Counted from the stretch's first letter, positions 1 to 11,369 are shown. The stretch: 64,000 bases of DNA from Thalassia testudinum (GCA_037157565.1 JAZHRO010000014.1:105617501-105681500); one strand, 5' to 3'. Program-made: numbers and translations. Notes: a model not told the origin generated them from the letters alone.

Positions 1-277
1 TGGGAAATAATATGGAAAGAACTTGAACACTTAGACTTTTCAGGCCTTCAGGATTAATCAGCCTTGGTGTCCGTTAAAATATGGATTTAGCTATAAATCC
101 TTGCAACTTTAATCTACTCTAATCCGCTAACTAAATAAGGTGATAAGTATACGACTTATCAACTCACCCTCTAACTCAGAAAGACTTTTAGTCTAAGCAT
201 TTGCACACATTTTTGCATAGACTCACTCCTCGGAGATTTTGATAGAAATTGGGTAGCTAAGGACTCTCTAGGGTGGT

Positions 278-338
278 ATGGCTGGCAAGTTGTCGTGGGT
301 AACAGCCCATTTGCAGGTTGTCCAGAGCCCAGCCATGG
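278..338 (+). repeat. Tail GGCTGG motif, copy 1 (Ath-1)
   Basis: A roughly 60-base block begins ATGGCTGGCAAGTTGT, contains GTGGGTAACAGCCCAT (which can form a small hairpin) and ends CCAGAGCCCAGCC. The outer GGCTGG and CCAGCC are complementary, so an RNA copy could close into one stem. A second copy lies about 175 bases downstream and equivalent pairs occur in other Athila tails here. Its function is unknown. Confidence 0.65.
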
Positions 339-453
339 GACCACCTCTTCTTCATTGCCTCTAGGTAAATTTGAGATCAGGGAAGCCACCTACAAAAAAA
401 GGGGGGGGGGAGAAAAAAAAGAGAACAAAATAAACCACACTTCACCACACGAG

Positions 454-512
454 TATGGCTGGGAAGTGATCGTGGGTAACAGCCCATTGGTCGGTTGTCC
501 AGAGCCCAGCTC
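454..512 (+). repeat. Tail GGCTGG motif, copy 2 (Ath-1)
   Basis: This is the second copy of the block at 278-338, again with GTGGGTAACAGCCCAT followed by GGTTGTCCAGAGCCCAGC. It follows the purine-rich tract and the box CACTTCACCACACGAGTATG. The same copy-tract-copy order is seen in Ath-3, Ath-5 and Ath-6. Confidence 0.65.
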
Positions 513-1070
513 AGTAAATGCCCAAAAAGAACCAAAACACTTACGGAAGAAGCGGGGAAGTAGAGCAAGCCGGGGAGATATACACTAGAAAAATCCTTGT
601 GTTAACCCCAATTAAAACAAACATAAGGAGAAAGCTACCGATTGAACAAATACACCTTCAGGAAAAACACTTCCTCTTCCGGTCACTTAGGGGCGTAGAA
701 ACCCGAACTCTATCTAAATTACTGTTGAGTGAGTCAACCACAATCTTCACACCAAGATGCTTAGCACTTAGAGCTTTGTTCGAGTTTTGGGCGGGTTGGG
801 TAGCCGTAAAAAGTTACCAACACACTCTGAACTCAAAAAAAAAAAATCTAAAGAAAAAAAAATATATATATACATTAAAGCAAGGATTCAGGCGATTTGT
901 ATTTTGGCAGACACCCGAGCACTGCTTAGTCTGTGTAGATTAAGATCTTAGTATATTTCCTCCTATTGACAAGTAACGAAGTGTCTAAGTAGTTACTTCT
1001 TAAATTCTGACCAGAAATAAAGGCTAGAATAAACCTTGTTAGGGACTAGCAAGGAGTAAGCATGGGGGTA

Positions 1071-2550
1071 TGATAACACTGCATCTTGGGGTGATCAATC
1101 TATCAATTGGGGTTTATCTTAAGAGCAAAATGCACAAATAATACATCATAAATAGGAATAGGAGCATCACATGCATTGCACATTAAGATTGCTTATAATA
1201 CATTATTGACGGCCATGTGTACAAGAACATGTCAAAACAGGCCTCTGATGAGGAATCGGACCGCACGAATGGATTCAGAGCGACGAACGGAGTCCAACGG
1301 ACTCAAAATCGACCAAATCCGACATCCAGAGCTCCCGCAATTAACCAAGGAAGTTATGGCCGTTGATCTGACGATCAATGGCTCACAAGTCACCACGTGG
1401 CGCCCGATCATCACCCGCATGCCTCGCCCAGCCCCCTCCATCAATCGCAGAATGATCTGACGAAGATCGGACGGTTGAGAATGCCGCACCATCGCTAGTG
1501 CCATTGCTACACTCTTCACCCGTAGCAGATCATGACCATCGGATCTCCATCCAACGGTCGGCAGTAGCCGAGCACCGATGCTTGATCGCAACTATCCATA
1601 CAGAGCAGCACAGCGGTTGAAGCGCTCACTCGTGCTCACGCGATGCGGGATTGAAATGCACCGCGCAACAAATCGATGGTGAAGGCACGCTCGGGCAAAA
1701 TTGGACCGTAGATCGGTGAGCGGACGGGTGCGATTGCGAGACGTGGCACCCACAGATGCTCCTTGATCAGATGCATGTGATGACGCACGCGATCCGCGCC
1801 AGCGCCCCGCGCAGAAGCTCAGCCGTCCGATTAGATGGCTTTTGATGCGTGCACGCGGATCAGGTGCGAAGAAGAACAAACACGTGCGAGCGATCGGTGG
1901 GCAGGAGCCTTCACCGACATTTTGGAATGGTTTTAGCGACGTCTCGGACATTGCTAAAACCCCTTCTTCATTTGGAAAGCCCTTCTTCCTATTTAAACCC
2001 CTTCCAACCACCCATGAGAGGCATTCAACTCCACTTGCAAGTGTTCTACCCCACTCCTAGCCACCATTAGCCCTCTTTGTAGTCGCTGGAGATGACGAGC
2101 CGCCAACGGAGCCCCCCTCCACAGCCGTGGCTGCCTCGCCGTCTTCTCTCTCTCTTTCCCTCTTTATCTTAAGCTTTACTTTACTTGTTTTTAAGCATTT
2201 ATTTAGTGTTGTAATTGTAAAACCAAAGTTGCATTTTAAATGAAGTTGTTTCCTATCTAGCTACTTGCCCTCTTTTATGTTTAAAGTTGCATATGTGAAT
2301 GAAGAAATTCTAACCCTATTCTCTCTCTCTCTCTTTCTCTCTCACTCACTTTTCACCCATGACTTTTCGCAAGCAGAAACCCATTCTTTCAGTGACATTA
2401 AGTGACAAGAAAAATTCGATTTTCATGCCTCCCTGAGATCGACACTCAGACTCATGTCCATTTCATCATTTAAAATCGACGTTGCGAACGCAAGCTATAA
2501 TGACTCTTCTAAACACATGCGTCACGCCACGTCAGTGTGCAAGTATCTGA
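1071..2550 (+). mobile_element. 3' LTR of Ath-1 (right end approximate)
   Basis: The LTR starts TGATAACAC immediately after the polypurine tract GGAGTAAGCATGGGGGTA, the same junction style as the other Athila copies here. Content resembles the Ath-5 and Ath-6 LTRs: a segment with repeated GATC-containing words, a tRNA-like module, a TATTTAAA-like promoter box near 1990, a CT-rich stretch near 2320-2350 and a CCTCCCTGAG box near 2429. In related LTRs that box lies 120-135 bases from the end, so I place the right edge near 2550, where an unrelated pol fragment begins. No CA end with a target duplication could be fixed. Confidence 0.6.
1603..1668 (+). other. Degenerate tRNA-like A/B-box module in Ath-1 LTR
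   Basis: The segment AGCGGTTGAAGCG followed about 25 bases later by GCGGGATTGAAATGC sits at the position where the Ath-5 and Ath-6 LTRs carry clear tRNA A-box and B-box sequences. It is heavily decayed and would probably not be recognised on its own. I call it by position and weak similarity only. Confidence 0.35.
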
Positions 2551-2559
2551 ATCTAGCAC

Positions 2560-3656
2560 CTGACTCTAGACTCACTTTGAATCCTCTTTTGGAGAGGCTA
2601 CCTACTAAGTCCCACCTGAATTTGAATTAAAGCCCCTCCCAAGTAGTCTAAAATGTGTCTTCTTGGGACCTAATCATACCCTCCTTATGATTATCAACTC
2701 TCATCTTATTAGTTATCAAGAGCTTAAATTGACTAAGGTCCTAAGTGAAAATAAGCAAGCTACTGGATGGACCATATTTGATTTGAAGGGTATTAGTCCT
2801 GCTTACTACACCCACAAGATATACTTAGAAGAAGATGCACGACCTTCTCGTGAATTATAGAGGAGACTTAACCTAAATATACGGAAGGTCATCAAAAAGG
2901 AAATAATTAAGTGACTTGATGTGGGGATTATTTACCCCATTTCTAACGATCCTTCGGTAAGCCCAATTCAAGTTATACCTAAGAAAGCAAGACTGACTGT
3001 GGTGACCAATGATAAGGGCGAATCCATCCTGACTTGCTCTATGACTACGTGGCGGGTCTGTATTGATTATAGACAACTCAATTTTTCCACTAAGAAGGAT
3101 CACTTCCTACTACCTTTTATTGATTAAGTATTGGAAAAATTGGTGGGAAGGAAAATTTTCTATTTCTTGGATGGATATTCTAGATATAACTAGGTTGCAA
3201 TTAGTCTAAAAGATCAAAAAAAGATGACTTTTACATGTCCCTACGAACCCTTTGCTTTCCATAGAATGCCTTTTGAATTATGCATGCACCTGTGACTTTT
3301 CAATGGTGCATGATGGCGATCTTTTCGGACATGATCGGTGATTATTTGGAAGTCTACATGGATGATTTTTTGATTTTTGGAGATTCCTTTGATGAGTGTC
3401 TAAGCAACGTGGAAAAGATTTTGAGAAGATGCATTCAAGTAAACCTGGTCATAAGTTGGAAAAAGAGCCATTTTATGGTCCGAGAAAGATTGTGCTTGGA
3501 CATATTGTGTCTGAAAGAGGCTTAGAAGTCGATCAAGCTAAAGTTGATTTGATCTCCAATCTACCACCTCCTAGCTCTATTCGACAAGTTAGATATTTCT
3601 TGGGGCATGTTGGCTTTCATAGAAGATTTATAAAGGATTTTCTCAAAGTTTTCTAG
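2560..3656 (+). pseudogene. pol: Ath-2 protease-RT linker and reverse transcriptase remnant
   Basis: This is decayed Athila-type Ty3/gypsy reverse transcriptase, which copies element RNA into DNA. The linker before RT is readable (ELKPLP-like, then GWTIFDLKGISPAYYTH at about 2770-2815), followed by the RT fingers and palm: SPIQVIPKKA, CIDYRQLN and FYFLDGYS, then the catalytic-loop region EVYMDDFLIFGDSF at about 3350-3390, and the thumb/connection motifs LPPPSSIRQ and FLGHVGFHRRFIKDF. It is broken by several stops and by a one-base deletion near 3285 in the conserved LCNAP region. The catalytic Asp pair survives. The 5' part of the element (LTR, gag, most of the protease) is missing, and the fragment abuts the Ath-1 LTR. 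RNase H and integrase remnants follow directly. Confidence 0.88.
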
Positions 3657-4260
3657 GCCTCTGAAAAATCTTTTGACCAAGGATAACACCTTTGATTTTA
3701 CTCTTGATTGCACCCGATCTTATTAGACTCTTAAGAACTCTGTGACCAAAGTCTCGATCTTGTAACCACCTGATTGGTCCCATCCTTTTGAAATCACGTG
3801 TGATGCATCATATTTTACTGTTGGGGCCATCGTTGGATAGAAAGTTGACAAGAAACCCATGGTGATATATTACACTCGCAAAACATTGGATGATGCTTAG
3901 AAAAATTACATGACTACAGAAAAAGAATTGCTAGCTATGGTTTTCAAACTTGAGAAGTTTAGGTCTTACAATATTGGATCCCACATGGTTATTTTTATAG
4001 ATCATACAACTCAATGGCACCTGTTGATAAAAAATGCTTAACCAAGGTTAATTTGATGGATTTTACTTTTATAAGAATTTAACCTTGAAATCAAAGACAA
4101 GGTCAGTGCTTAGAATGTTGTTACTGACCATCTTTCACGACTAAATTTGGATAATCTTGGCCCTACACCTCCAATCTGAGATCAATTCCTAGACGAACAA
4201 ATCTTGACCATAGGCCATAAAGGACTTTCCTGGTATGTTGATTTGGCAAATTACTTGGCT
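3657..4260 (+). pseudogene. pol: Ath-2 RNase H domain remnant
   Basis: This continues the pol remnant. Motifs of the gypsy RNase H domain, which degrades the RNA strand of the RNA-DNA hybrid, can be read across stops: PPDWSHPFEITCDAS, KKPMVIYYTRKTLDDA, TTEKELLAMVFKLEKFR, and near the end LEIKDKV and VVTDHLSRL (about 4090-4145). The Asp of CDAS and the Glu of EKELLA, expected catalytic residues, are retained. At least six in-frame stops, mostly TAG or TAA where Trp or Gln is expected, rule out function. The next 100 bases lead into the integrase zinc finger. Confidence 0.85.
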
Positions 4261-5520
4261 ACAGGGAAAATACCCAATGATTGGACTAAGGAATAGAAGC
4301 TGAGGTTTATCTCTGAAGCTAAATATTATTTTTGGGAGGATCCCTTGTTATTCTGGCTTTGTGTAGGTCAAATTATTAGGAGATGTGTGCTTGAATCCGA
4401 ATTTTCAAGTATATTAACCTTTTGTCATAATATGGACTGTAGAGGACATTTCTTGGGAAAGAAAATCGCTACAAAAGTGTTGCAGTGTGGATTTTACTGG
4501 CCAACTTTATTCAGAGATGCACATAATTTCTGTAAAGCTTGCATTCGATGTCAATCTTTAGGAAGTATGACAAAAAGAGATATGATGTCCCTTCAACCAA
4601 CTTTGATTATTGAAATATTTGAAATGTGGGGTATATATTTTATGGGTCCTTTCACATCATCACATGGATTTCAGTATTTATTACTTGTTGTGGATTATGT
4701 TTCTAAATGGATTGAGGCAATTCCCATTAGATCAAATGACCATAAGATTGTTATCGAGTTTGGGAAGAAGAATGTCTTCTCGAGATTTGGGATGCCTCGA
4801 CCTATAATTAGTGATGGTGGGACTCATTTTACTAATGCCCAATTTTGAGGATTATTGAGTAAATATGAGGTGCAACACAAGATTGCTACATCATATTATC
4901 CCCAGACTAATGGGCAAGTGGAAGTCTCAAATCTGGAGATTAAGAACATACTCCAAAATACCATCGACTTGACAGAAAGGATTGATCCCTAAGATTAGAT
5001 GATGCTTTATGGGCTTATAGGATTTCCTACAATAACTTGATTGAGATGTCTCCTTATAGATTAATTTATGGTAAATCTTGTCATCTTCCTGTTGAGTTGG
5101 AACATAAAGCCTACTGGGCTATCAAGAAGTGTAATCTTGATTTGGATAAGACTGGACAACAAAGGAAACTCCAACTCAATGAGCTAAATGGAATTAGGAG
5201 AGAGGCTTATGAGAGTTCTAAGATCTATAAAGAAAAGAGTAAGGCTTTTCATGATAAGCACATTAGCAAGAAATCTTTTGAACCTTATAAGAAGTCTGTC
5301 TCTATCATGCTAGACTTAGACTCTTTCTTGGCAAGCTTAGATCCAAATGGATTGGACCATACATTGTGGTTCAACCATTTTCTAATGGCGCTATTCAATC
5401 TGTGATCCCAAATCTGGGCAACAATTTGTGGTGAATGGACAAAGATTGAAGATTTATTATGAGAATGTTGCTCATGAGCCTCTAATTGAAAGTACAACAC
5501 TTCTGGAACCTTTTTAAGCT
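4261..5520 (+). pseudogene. pol: Ath-2 integrase remnant
   Basis: This is integrase-like sequence of the Athila type. A zinc-binding region with His-His and Cys-Cys pairs (FCHNMDCRGH... CKACIRCQ) is readable at about 4405-4555. The catalytic core follows: the segment normally reading WGIDFMGPF here reads WGIYFMGPF, so the first catalytic Asp is Tyr. The later ISDGGTHF (second Asp) and GQVEVSN (Glu) are kept. A C-terminal part with [15 protein letters not shown] follows in another frame (about 5037-5300). Stops at about 4847 and 4991 and several frameshifts break it. It would insert the DNA copy into the genome if intact; this copy cannot. Confidence 0.88.
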
Positions 5521-8500
5521 ATATTTAACTGAGTCTAGCTGTAGACATAAAATTCACCACTTGTTGGGAGGTAATGCAACGTTTGTAAATAATCTTGTTA
5601 TTTGCTTTGAAATTTTTATTTAGGTATGGAGATGATCGAGTCTTGGTTTCTTTGGAATTCTCTGATTTCTAGGTAACATCTATTCTTCTTTTATGTTTAT
5701 TACATGCATTGAGGACATTGCATGAAATAGGCATGGGGGGGTAGATAATATTTTTTAGAATCATTCTTATTTATCTCCAAAATTATAGGTATTAGTGGTT
5801 TTTCTCAAATTAGTTGTGTCATTGAAAAGTAGTTATTTTTCAAAAAAAAAAATCATGGTTTTTAGAGTTTGAGATGTAAAATTATTGGAAAATTCAATTT
5901 AAAGGATTACCGATCTTAGGAAAAGTATGAACAAAGTCTTTTCTCTTAGACTCTTCAGGTCATATGTCAACTTAGTTATCTCGAGAATTTACCTAAATCT
6001 AGATTTATTTTCTCGAGACTTTGAAAGGAGTCTGAAAAAGCTAGAAGTATTAAGTCAAAGGGGTGATAAGTGAATGACTTATCGTTCCACCCTTTGGTTT
6101 GGATAGTCTTGGAGTGCCAGGCATCTTCACTTGTACAGTACACTAACCTATCTTTTGGGCAATTTCAATGAGTCCTTAGCGGTTAATAGGATTTAGTCTT
6201 AGGGCAAGAAGATATAAAGGACCTTGACGTGTTTCTAACTCTAGGGAATGCATTTAGAACGGATAAAGGAGAGCCACTCAGCTAAAAAAATGATTTGGAG
6301 GAAAAAATATATATAGATATTCAGCCTTGAAAAAATGAGGAGAAAAATATGAAAGAAAATCCACCAAATAAAGCACCTCGCTACAAATAGGTGAAATTCT
6401 ACCAAAGAAAAGCATCTCACTACATATGAACGCTACCCTTTCCATTTCCAAAATAAAAATGCCTCAGTGCAAATGGGTGTTTATCCTATAAAAAAAGGAG
6501 AAAAAGATACGAAGAAAAAAATTAGGAATAATAGACCAATGGGTCTAGATGGGGAGATATATGTAATTCCTGACGGAGGGGGTGAGATGTGCGGTATGAA
6601 AATAAGATGCGGAAATATAAGACGGCAATCACACAAGCACACAAAGATATTTAGGTGGAAACCTAATCCTGGGTAAAAACCACCACCTAAGCTCTCGACT
6701 TAGGATTTTCCGATCGACCTAGTCAATCAAATCACTAACCGAACTACTTAAAATGAAGGTAGTTCAGCCTCAATACAACCGACACTACTTTGTACGAGGG
6801 TAGTGTACCTCAAACCCCTCTTCTTCACGAGGAGTATTTTGTCTCACAAGGGAGACAGGAATTCGCAAGATGAATACCCAACAAAGACAAAATTACACAA
6901 TATCCTATAGAGCCCAAAATAGGTGCAAATCAAAGTTGCTCCCATGGGAAAAGAAACTTCCCTTAGATGGAAGTGATGAGACATGAAGTTGGCAGTGTAA
7001 TGGTGCTCTTGGATGGATGTTAGAGGGCTTCGAGAGCAACAACACTTTCTTCTTTGATTCTAATCTCTTCTAAGATTACTTGGTGTGTTAGGCTTAGGAA
7101 GGGTGCTCCTTTTATAGAGGTCCTAAGATGGATTTGGAAGGCCTTGAAAGACTTTTGTAGTTGTTGGGGACAAGGCTCAAGAGGGTGGTCCAAAAACCCA
7201 CCGAAATCAGGGTCATTTATGATTTTGACAGGGTTATCAGATGCCTGGTCTTATGGATAGGCGTCTGGGTCATTGTCTGATTTGATGGTCCGTTGTCTGA
7301 TCTAGAAGGTTGATGATCTAAATTGGGTTAGATCAAGATGGACGTCTAAGAATACTTTTTAAGATTACTGGGACAAAAATCAGACGTCTAATTTTAGATG
7401 GGTTGCTTCCTGTTTTCACCAAATCGAAATAGGGATCAAGTGTTTTGATGCACAGACGACAGGTCGAACGTCTAGCAAGATGTCTGGTAGCCTAGAAAGG
7501 TAATCCTCTGTCGGAATGGATTTCTTGAGAGGCTTAACGGCTAAAATCTTTGACAAAAGTGATTTGGAATAGATCTTAGCCTAATGTCTACTTATCAGAT
7601 GTCTGAAAGTGTTATTAAATTATTTATAGGGTAATCTCCATGAATTATTTTTTGACAGTCCAACGATCCTATTGTTGGACGTCTATCAATGGTATTAGAC
7701 TTCTTCTAAGACGTCTGGACTATGGGTTGGTTGTCTGAAACTAATGGACAGAACGCAATAAGTCCAGCCTAAGTGTTTGGACATCTAAACAAAAGGTTAG
7801 ACTCCTTAAAGTCATAGATCAGACGTCTGAAGTCCAAATGGGACACTTGATCAGGCTGACTGAAGCCTATTTTGGTTTTTTGATTTTTCTAAGTGTTTGT
7901 CTAATAGTCCTAGCGAGGTGTAAGGTTTCCTAGGACTAAGGTAAGGTACTTTGGGCTCTTTACATGGATCTAAGAAATAAAACAAGCAAAGTACAAGACA
8001 TGAACAAACGTATCTATCCTATTCTCCTTGATCATCACGCTTTCGCTCCACGCAAAGCTCCTTCTCCTCTATCAAGCTCCTCTAATCCACCATGGATGCG
8101 AGCTTGCGGTTCTTCACACTTGTATCCATTTGCATTATCCTGAAACTTATAAACTCAAATGCAAATGTTAAATCACAAGTGTTTTATTATCATCAAAATT
8201 AACAATCATGGTACTCTTGCACCAACAATATACACCTAGTGTGTTGACCTCAGGGTAGAAAAGTGGTGAGGGGAAAGTAGCCAAATCTTAGTATGGCCTA
8301 ACCGAAGATAGGAATGTCTTAGAGAAAGTATAGAAGTATTCTAAGTTTTTCTGAATACTAGGAATGAACTTAGTTGCCTATCTAGAGAGTCACATTATTT
8401 CACACACAAGATGCTTGTTTCTCACATTTGATTCGAACCTTGGGTAGGTTGACTTTGTCAGCGAAAGTCGATGGCTAATAAGATTCTTGATTTGATTTGG

Positions 8501-8714
8501 GTGGTCTGGATTTGAGTAGATACTTTAGAACTGGAGTCTTCGACATTACGATTTTGTGTATAATTCCTTTACTTTAGTCAAGAATCGAGATTGATGATTT
8601 TGATATGGTTTAGCTCAAAACTCGCAAGTTAGTTTCCCGTGTAAATATTATTTTCTCGCAAGCTTTTCGCTTGGAGTTTTTCTCAAGAACTAGTAAAAGA
8701 TAGGCATGGGGGTG
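5521..8714 (+). mobile_element. Ath-2 noncoding tail (split by a solo LTR)
   Basis: Between pol and the 3' LTR lies noncoding sequence bounded by two polypurine tracts: an inner one near 5728-5743, preceded by GAGGACATTGCAT, and a terminal one near 8697-8714 ending GGCATGGGGGTG. It carries the tail palindrome TGATAAGTGAATGACTTATC at 6064-6083. The Copia LTR at 6562-8227 sits inside GGGGAGATATACACC, which is continuous again if that insertion and one ATATA copy are removed. No gene is visible in the remainder; the 190-335 base open frames are not conserved. Confidence 0.7.
6562..8227 (-). mobile_element. Solo Copia-type LTR (Cop-2), same family as Cop-1
   Basis: On the minus strand it begins TGTTGGTGCAAGAG, and it aligns through most of its length with the Cop-1 LTRs (shared blocks near 6650-6900 and 8000-8227). 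It is flanked by ATATA at 6557-6561 and 8228-8232, a 5-bp target duplication. No internal Copia sequence is attached, so it is most simply a solo LTR left by LTR-LTR recombination. It is more diverged than the Cop-1 LTRs, and its GACGTCT motifs are partly decayed. Its lower end (TGTAATTCC on the plus strand) is less like Cop-1 than its upper end. Confidence 0.85.
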
Positions 8715-11369
8715 TGATATTTCTATAATTATTTATGTAATTAATGCTTAACTAATGTTAGTTGAGGGTAATTTGGGTTAGATTGCATTTAATTAGGTTA
8801 GAGTAGGCATTTTAGGTCATTTTGTACATAATGCATACTCTTGGGCTTTTATCCAATTTTTCCCGCAATTGTGTCTGGTACCTTGATGTGTTTATTTTTA
8901 TGACAAAATTTTAAGTTGATCAGAGCAGGGTTGATTGCATTTTTGGACTTAAGCTCGTTTGAAGATGACTAGACTAGTTAGTAGACCTATTTGGAAATCA
9001 ATTAACCCTAGAACCCTAGCCTATTTAGGGACCCAATTAGGAGCCTAATTTAGCCAACCAAACCCCTCTCTTATCCTCCTATTTGGTTAGCCAACACATC
9101 CTTAAATCCCAACCTTTGATCCTATATCCTAAGGTCCATCTACACCTAGATAAACTAGATCTTATCCTAACCTAACAACCCAACCTAGGTGCCACCTAGA
9201 CCTAACGCTAGAAACAACCTAGCTTCTATAGGATCTATTAAAGACTATGCGATTTGATGGCAATGCACACAAACACACTAAATGCAAATATTAGTAATAA
9301 CAAAATGATTTGCACAAATAACAATCAAACCACAAAGGACATAAAATGTATAGTGGTTCCCTACTCACTTGGGTACTCCACTACCCAAGCCTCCCAGTTT
9401 AGGAGTTTTAACCTAATTCCCTCAACCCGAAGGGAATCAATTTACTAAATGAGGTAATTAGTGGGTTATCTCAACCCAAGTATAAGAACAAGTTTGTTGC
9501 AACCCAAATAAAGAGCAAAAGCTCAACACAAAAATAATAGCACTGGAGTAAGAAAGATAAAATCTTACAACAAAGATTCCTAAGCCTCTCAACAATAATT
9601 AGAATAAAATTATAGAATAGAGAGCCCAGAAAAGATGTGAGTCGCCTTGAAAATGCATAAGAAAAACACGTTGATGAGTTTACAAAAGCGTTGAGAAATT
9701 TGAGAGCTGTAAACTATTTCTACTCTTGAGAAAGTGGTGGAAAATATGAAAATTAAGCTCTAGGAATTTCTCTTGTATATCTTGTGTGCAAACTGAGTCC
9801 TAGGGTTTTTTTATAGAGTTAGGACCTTAGTAATACATCTACTAGACGTTGGGGTTTAAATCCCAGTGTTCATATTGCCCAAATAAATTTTTTAGCCGTT
9901 CAGATTTGAACCAATGGCTAACTGGTACTAGTACTGAAGTACATGTACCAGTGCTAGCTACTCACTATCTTTCTACTGTTAGCACAAATGAGTCCTGTTA
10001 CCAATACTCATCATGGGTATCGGTACTTGTAAGGTCTAGGCTAGAATTGAGTCTTCGAACCGTGACCATCAGATACCGATACTCATGGTTAGTACCGATA
10101 CTTGTTGTCCACAGTTTGAGATATAGGCTCAAACCTGTGCCTTGCATATACCGGTACTTATGAACAGTACCGATACTTGCTTTCAAGTACCTTTATTTAA
10201 GATTTTACAAAGATTTAACTAGCTTTGAAAATGATCGTAATATTAATCCTAATTTATCTAAGTAATGTTCCTTTGTTAAGAGGTATACATTCTAAGAAAT
10301 AAAAACCTAATCTAAAAAACTAAAGATCGAAGATGATAGTCTCCTCCTTATCATCTTTCCTCCTTATTATCATGCCTCCTAGCCATCATGCCTTCTTGAA
10401 AAAATTTTCTGTTTGCCTTTATCTTCACCTAAATTTGAAATATCACTCAATTGCAAACATTAATATATAATAAGTTCGTTAACACCAAAACAAGATGTGG
10501 AACAAGATTTCAACAGCTGCCACCTAGGGCCCTTCCTAAGCCACCATATGGTGGTCAGCCAAAGCCCTAAAAACAACCCTAGTGGCCGGCCACCTATATT
10601 AAGAAACCCAACAAGAAAACCCCTCCCTATCCTAGTCTTCCATCCTAAATCTAAGGGACCATATCCTACCAATCCAAGCCACCCCTTAGAATCTAATTTA
10701 GACCATCCAATTTAGTGATCCTAGGCACTTTAAATCAACCAATAGGAAGCTTTCCCATTTCCTATAAATACACCTAGCCACCCACCCTAAGGCATTCCAT
10801 CTACTAATTAGAAATCCCTACTTCGAAATAGCCTCTATCTACTAGCACTAGTCTTCTTCCATGCCATCTTTGGTGGTTCTAGCGTGTGCGCCTTCACATC
10901 CACATCTATGCCGACACTTCGAACGTCACCTTTGAAGGCCATAGTTTTAGATTTTATTTTTCTAGTTCTAGTTGTAATAGATTTGCTTTTAGAAACATTC
11001 TTATAGTTGTAATTTGAGTTCTACTTATTCTAACTTTCTATAACAATAAAGTTCATGTTCTTTTTCAACTTGTCTTCAAGCTGATTGCTTCCTTCTAGTT
11101 CTTCTATTAGTTCTGGTAGTTGCATGTTCTTAGTTCTAGTTAATTTTATTTGCATTCTAGTAGTAGCAATCTCATATCAAAATCTACTTTCTTGTTTCTT
11201 AGTATTTAGGAAAGCGAATTAGTTCGGTAGCCTTCGTGCGAATGACTCAGACTCCATTTTGAAAATATCTACTTCGTATTTTTTGAGTTCGATTTGAATA
11301 TAAATTTAAGAGTTTCTAACGTGATTTTACTACGACGAAAATGAATTTTCGCAATCATCTCTGCGTTCA
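8715..11369 (+). mobile_element. 3' LTR of Ath-2 (with a nested insert)
   Basis: The LTR starts TGATATTTC after the polypurine tract. It matches the Ath-7 LTR (56518-58097) at both ends: the first 300 bases, and the last 600, which include the promoter-like TATAAATACACC near 10764 and the CTACGACGAAA box near 11330. It ends ...CTGCGTTCA at 11369. The extra length compared with Ath-7 is explained by an insert at about 9250-10490. No matching target duplication can be checked, because the left end of Ath-2 is missing. Confidence 0.75.
9250..10490 (-). mobile_element. Nested Copia-like LTR insert (ends approximate)
   Basis: This segment is absent from the homologous Ath-7 LTR. Its layout resembles the Cop-1 LTR read on the minus strand: an intron-less leader-like region, a stretch of repeated short words, and a far end resembling TGTTAACGAACTTATT. 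It contains an array of TACCGATACT-like words at about 9925-10185. I could not fix a target duplication: the right end could be 10484 or 10492, and the left end is uncertain by tens of bases. No gene is seen. Confidence 0.45.

Larger units (their letters stand above)
1..1070 (+). mobile_element. 3' noncoding tail of Athila-type element Ath-1
   Basis: This stretch has no credible gene; its open frames are short and are not shared with related tails. It matches, block by block, the tails of four other Athila-type elements in this window (about 5.7-8.7 kb, 11.4-17.8 kb reversed, 32.6-33.85 kb, and 43.9-45.15 kb reversed). The shared order is a TGATAAGT...ACTTATC palindrome near 141-161, a GGCTGG motif, a purine-rich tract (392-424), a second GGCTGG motif, a GGGGAGATATACAC box near 572 and a terminal polypurine tract (1051-1070) abutting the LTR. 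The element body lies outside the window to the left. In other Athila elements this interval can hold an env-like frame; none is visible here. Confidence 0.75.

Noticed and set aside
518..943. 141-codon plus-strand frame as a gene
   Set aside because: It spans the shared noncoding Athila tail, including A-runs, and the equivalent region of other tails is not open.
1592..2011. 139-codon minus-strand frame
   Set aside because: Lies antisense within the Ath-1 LTR with no recognisable domain.
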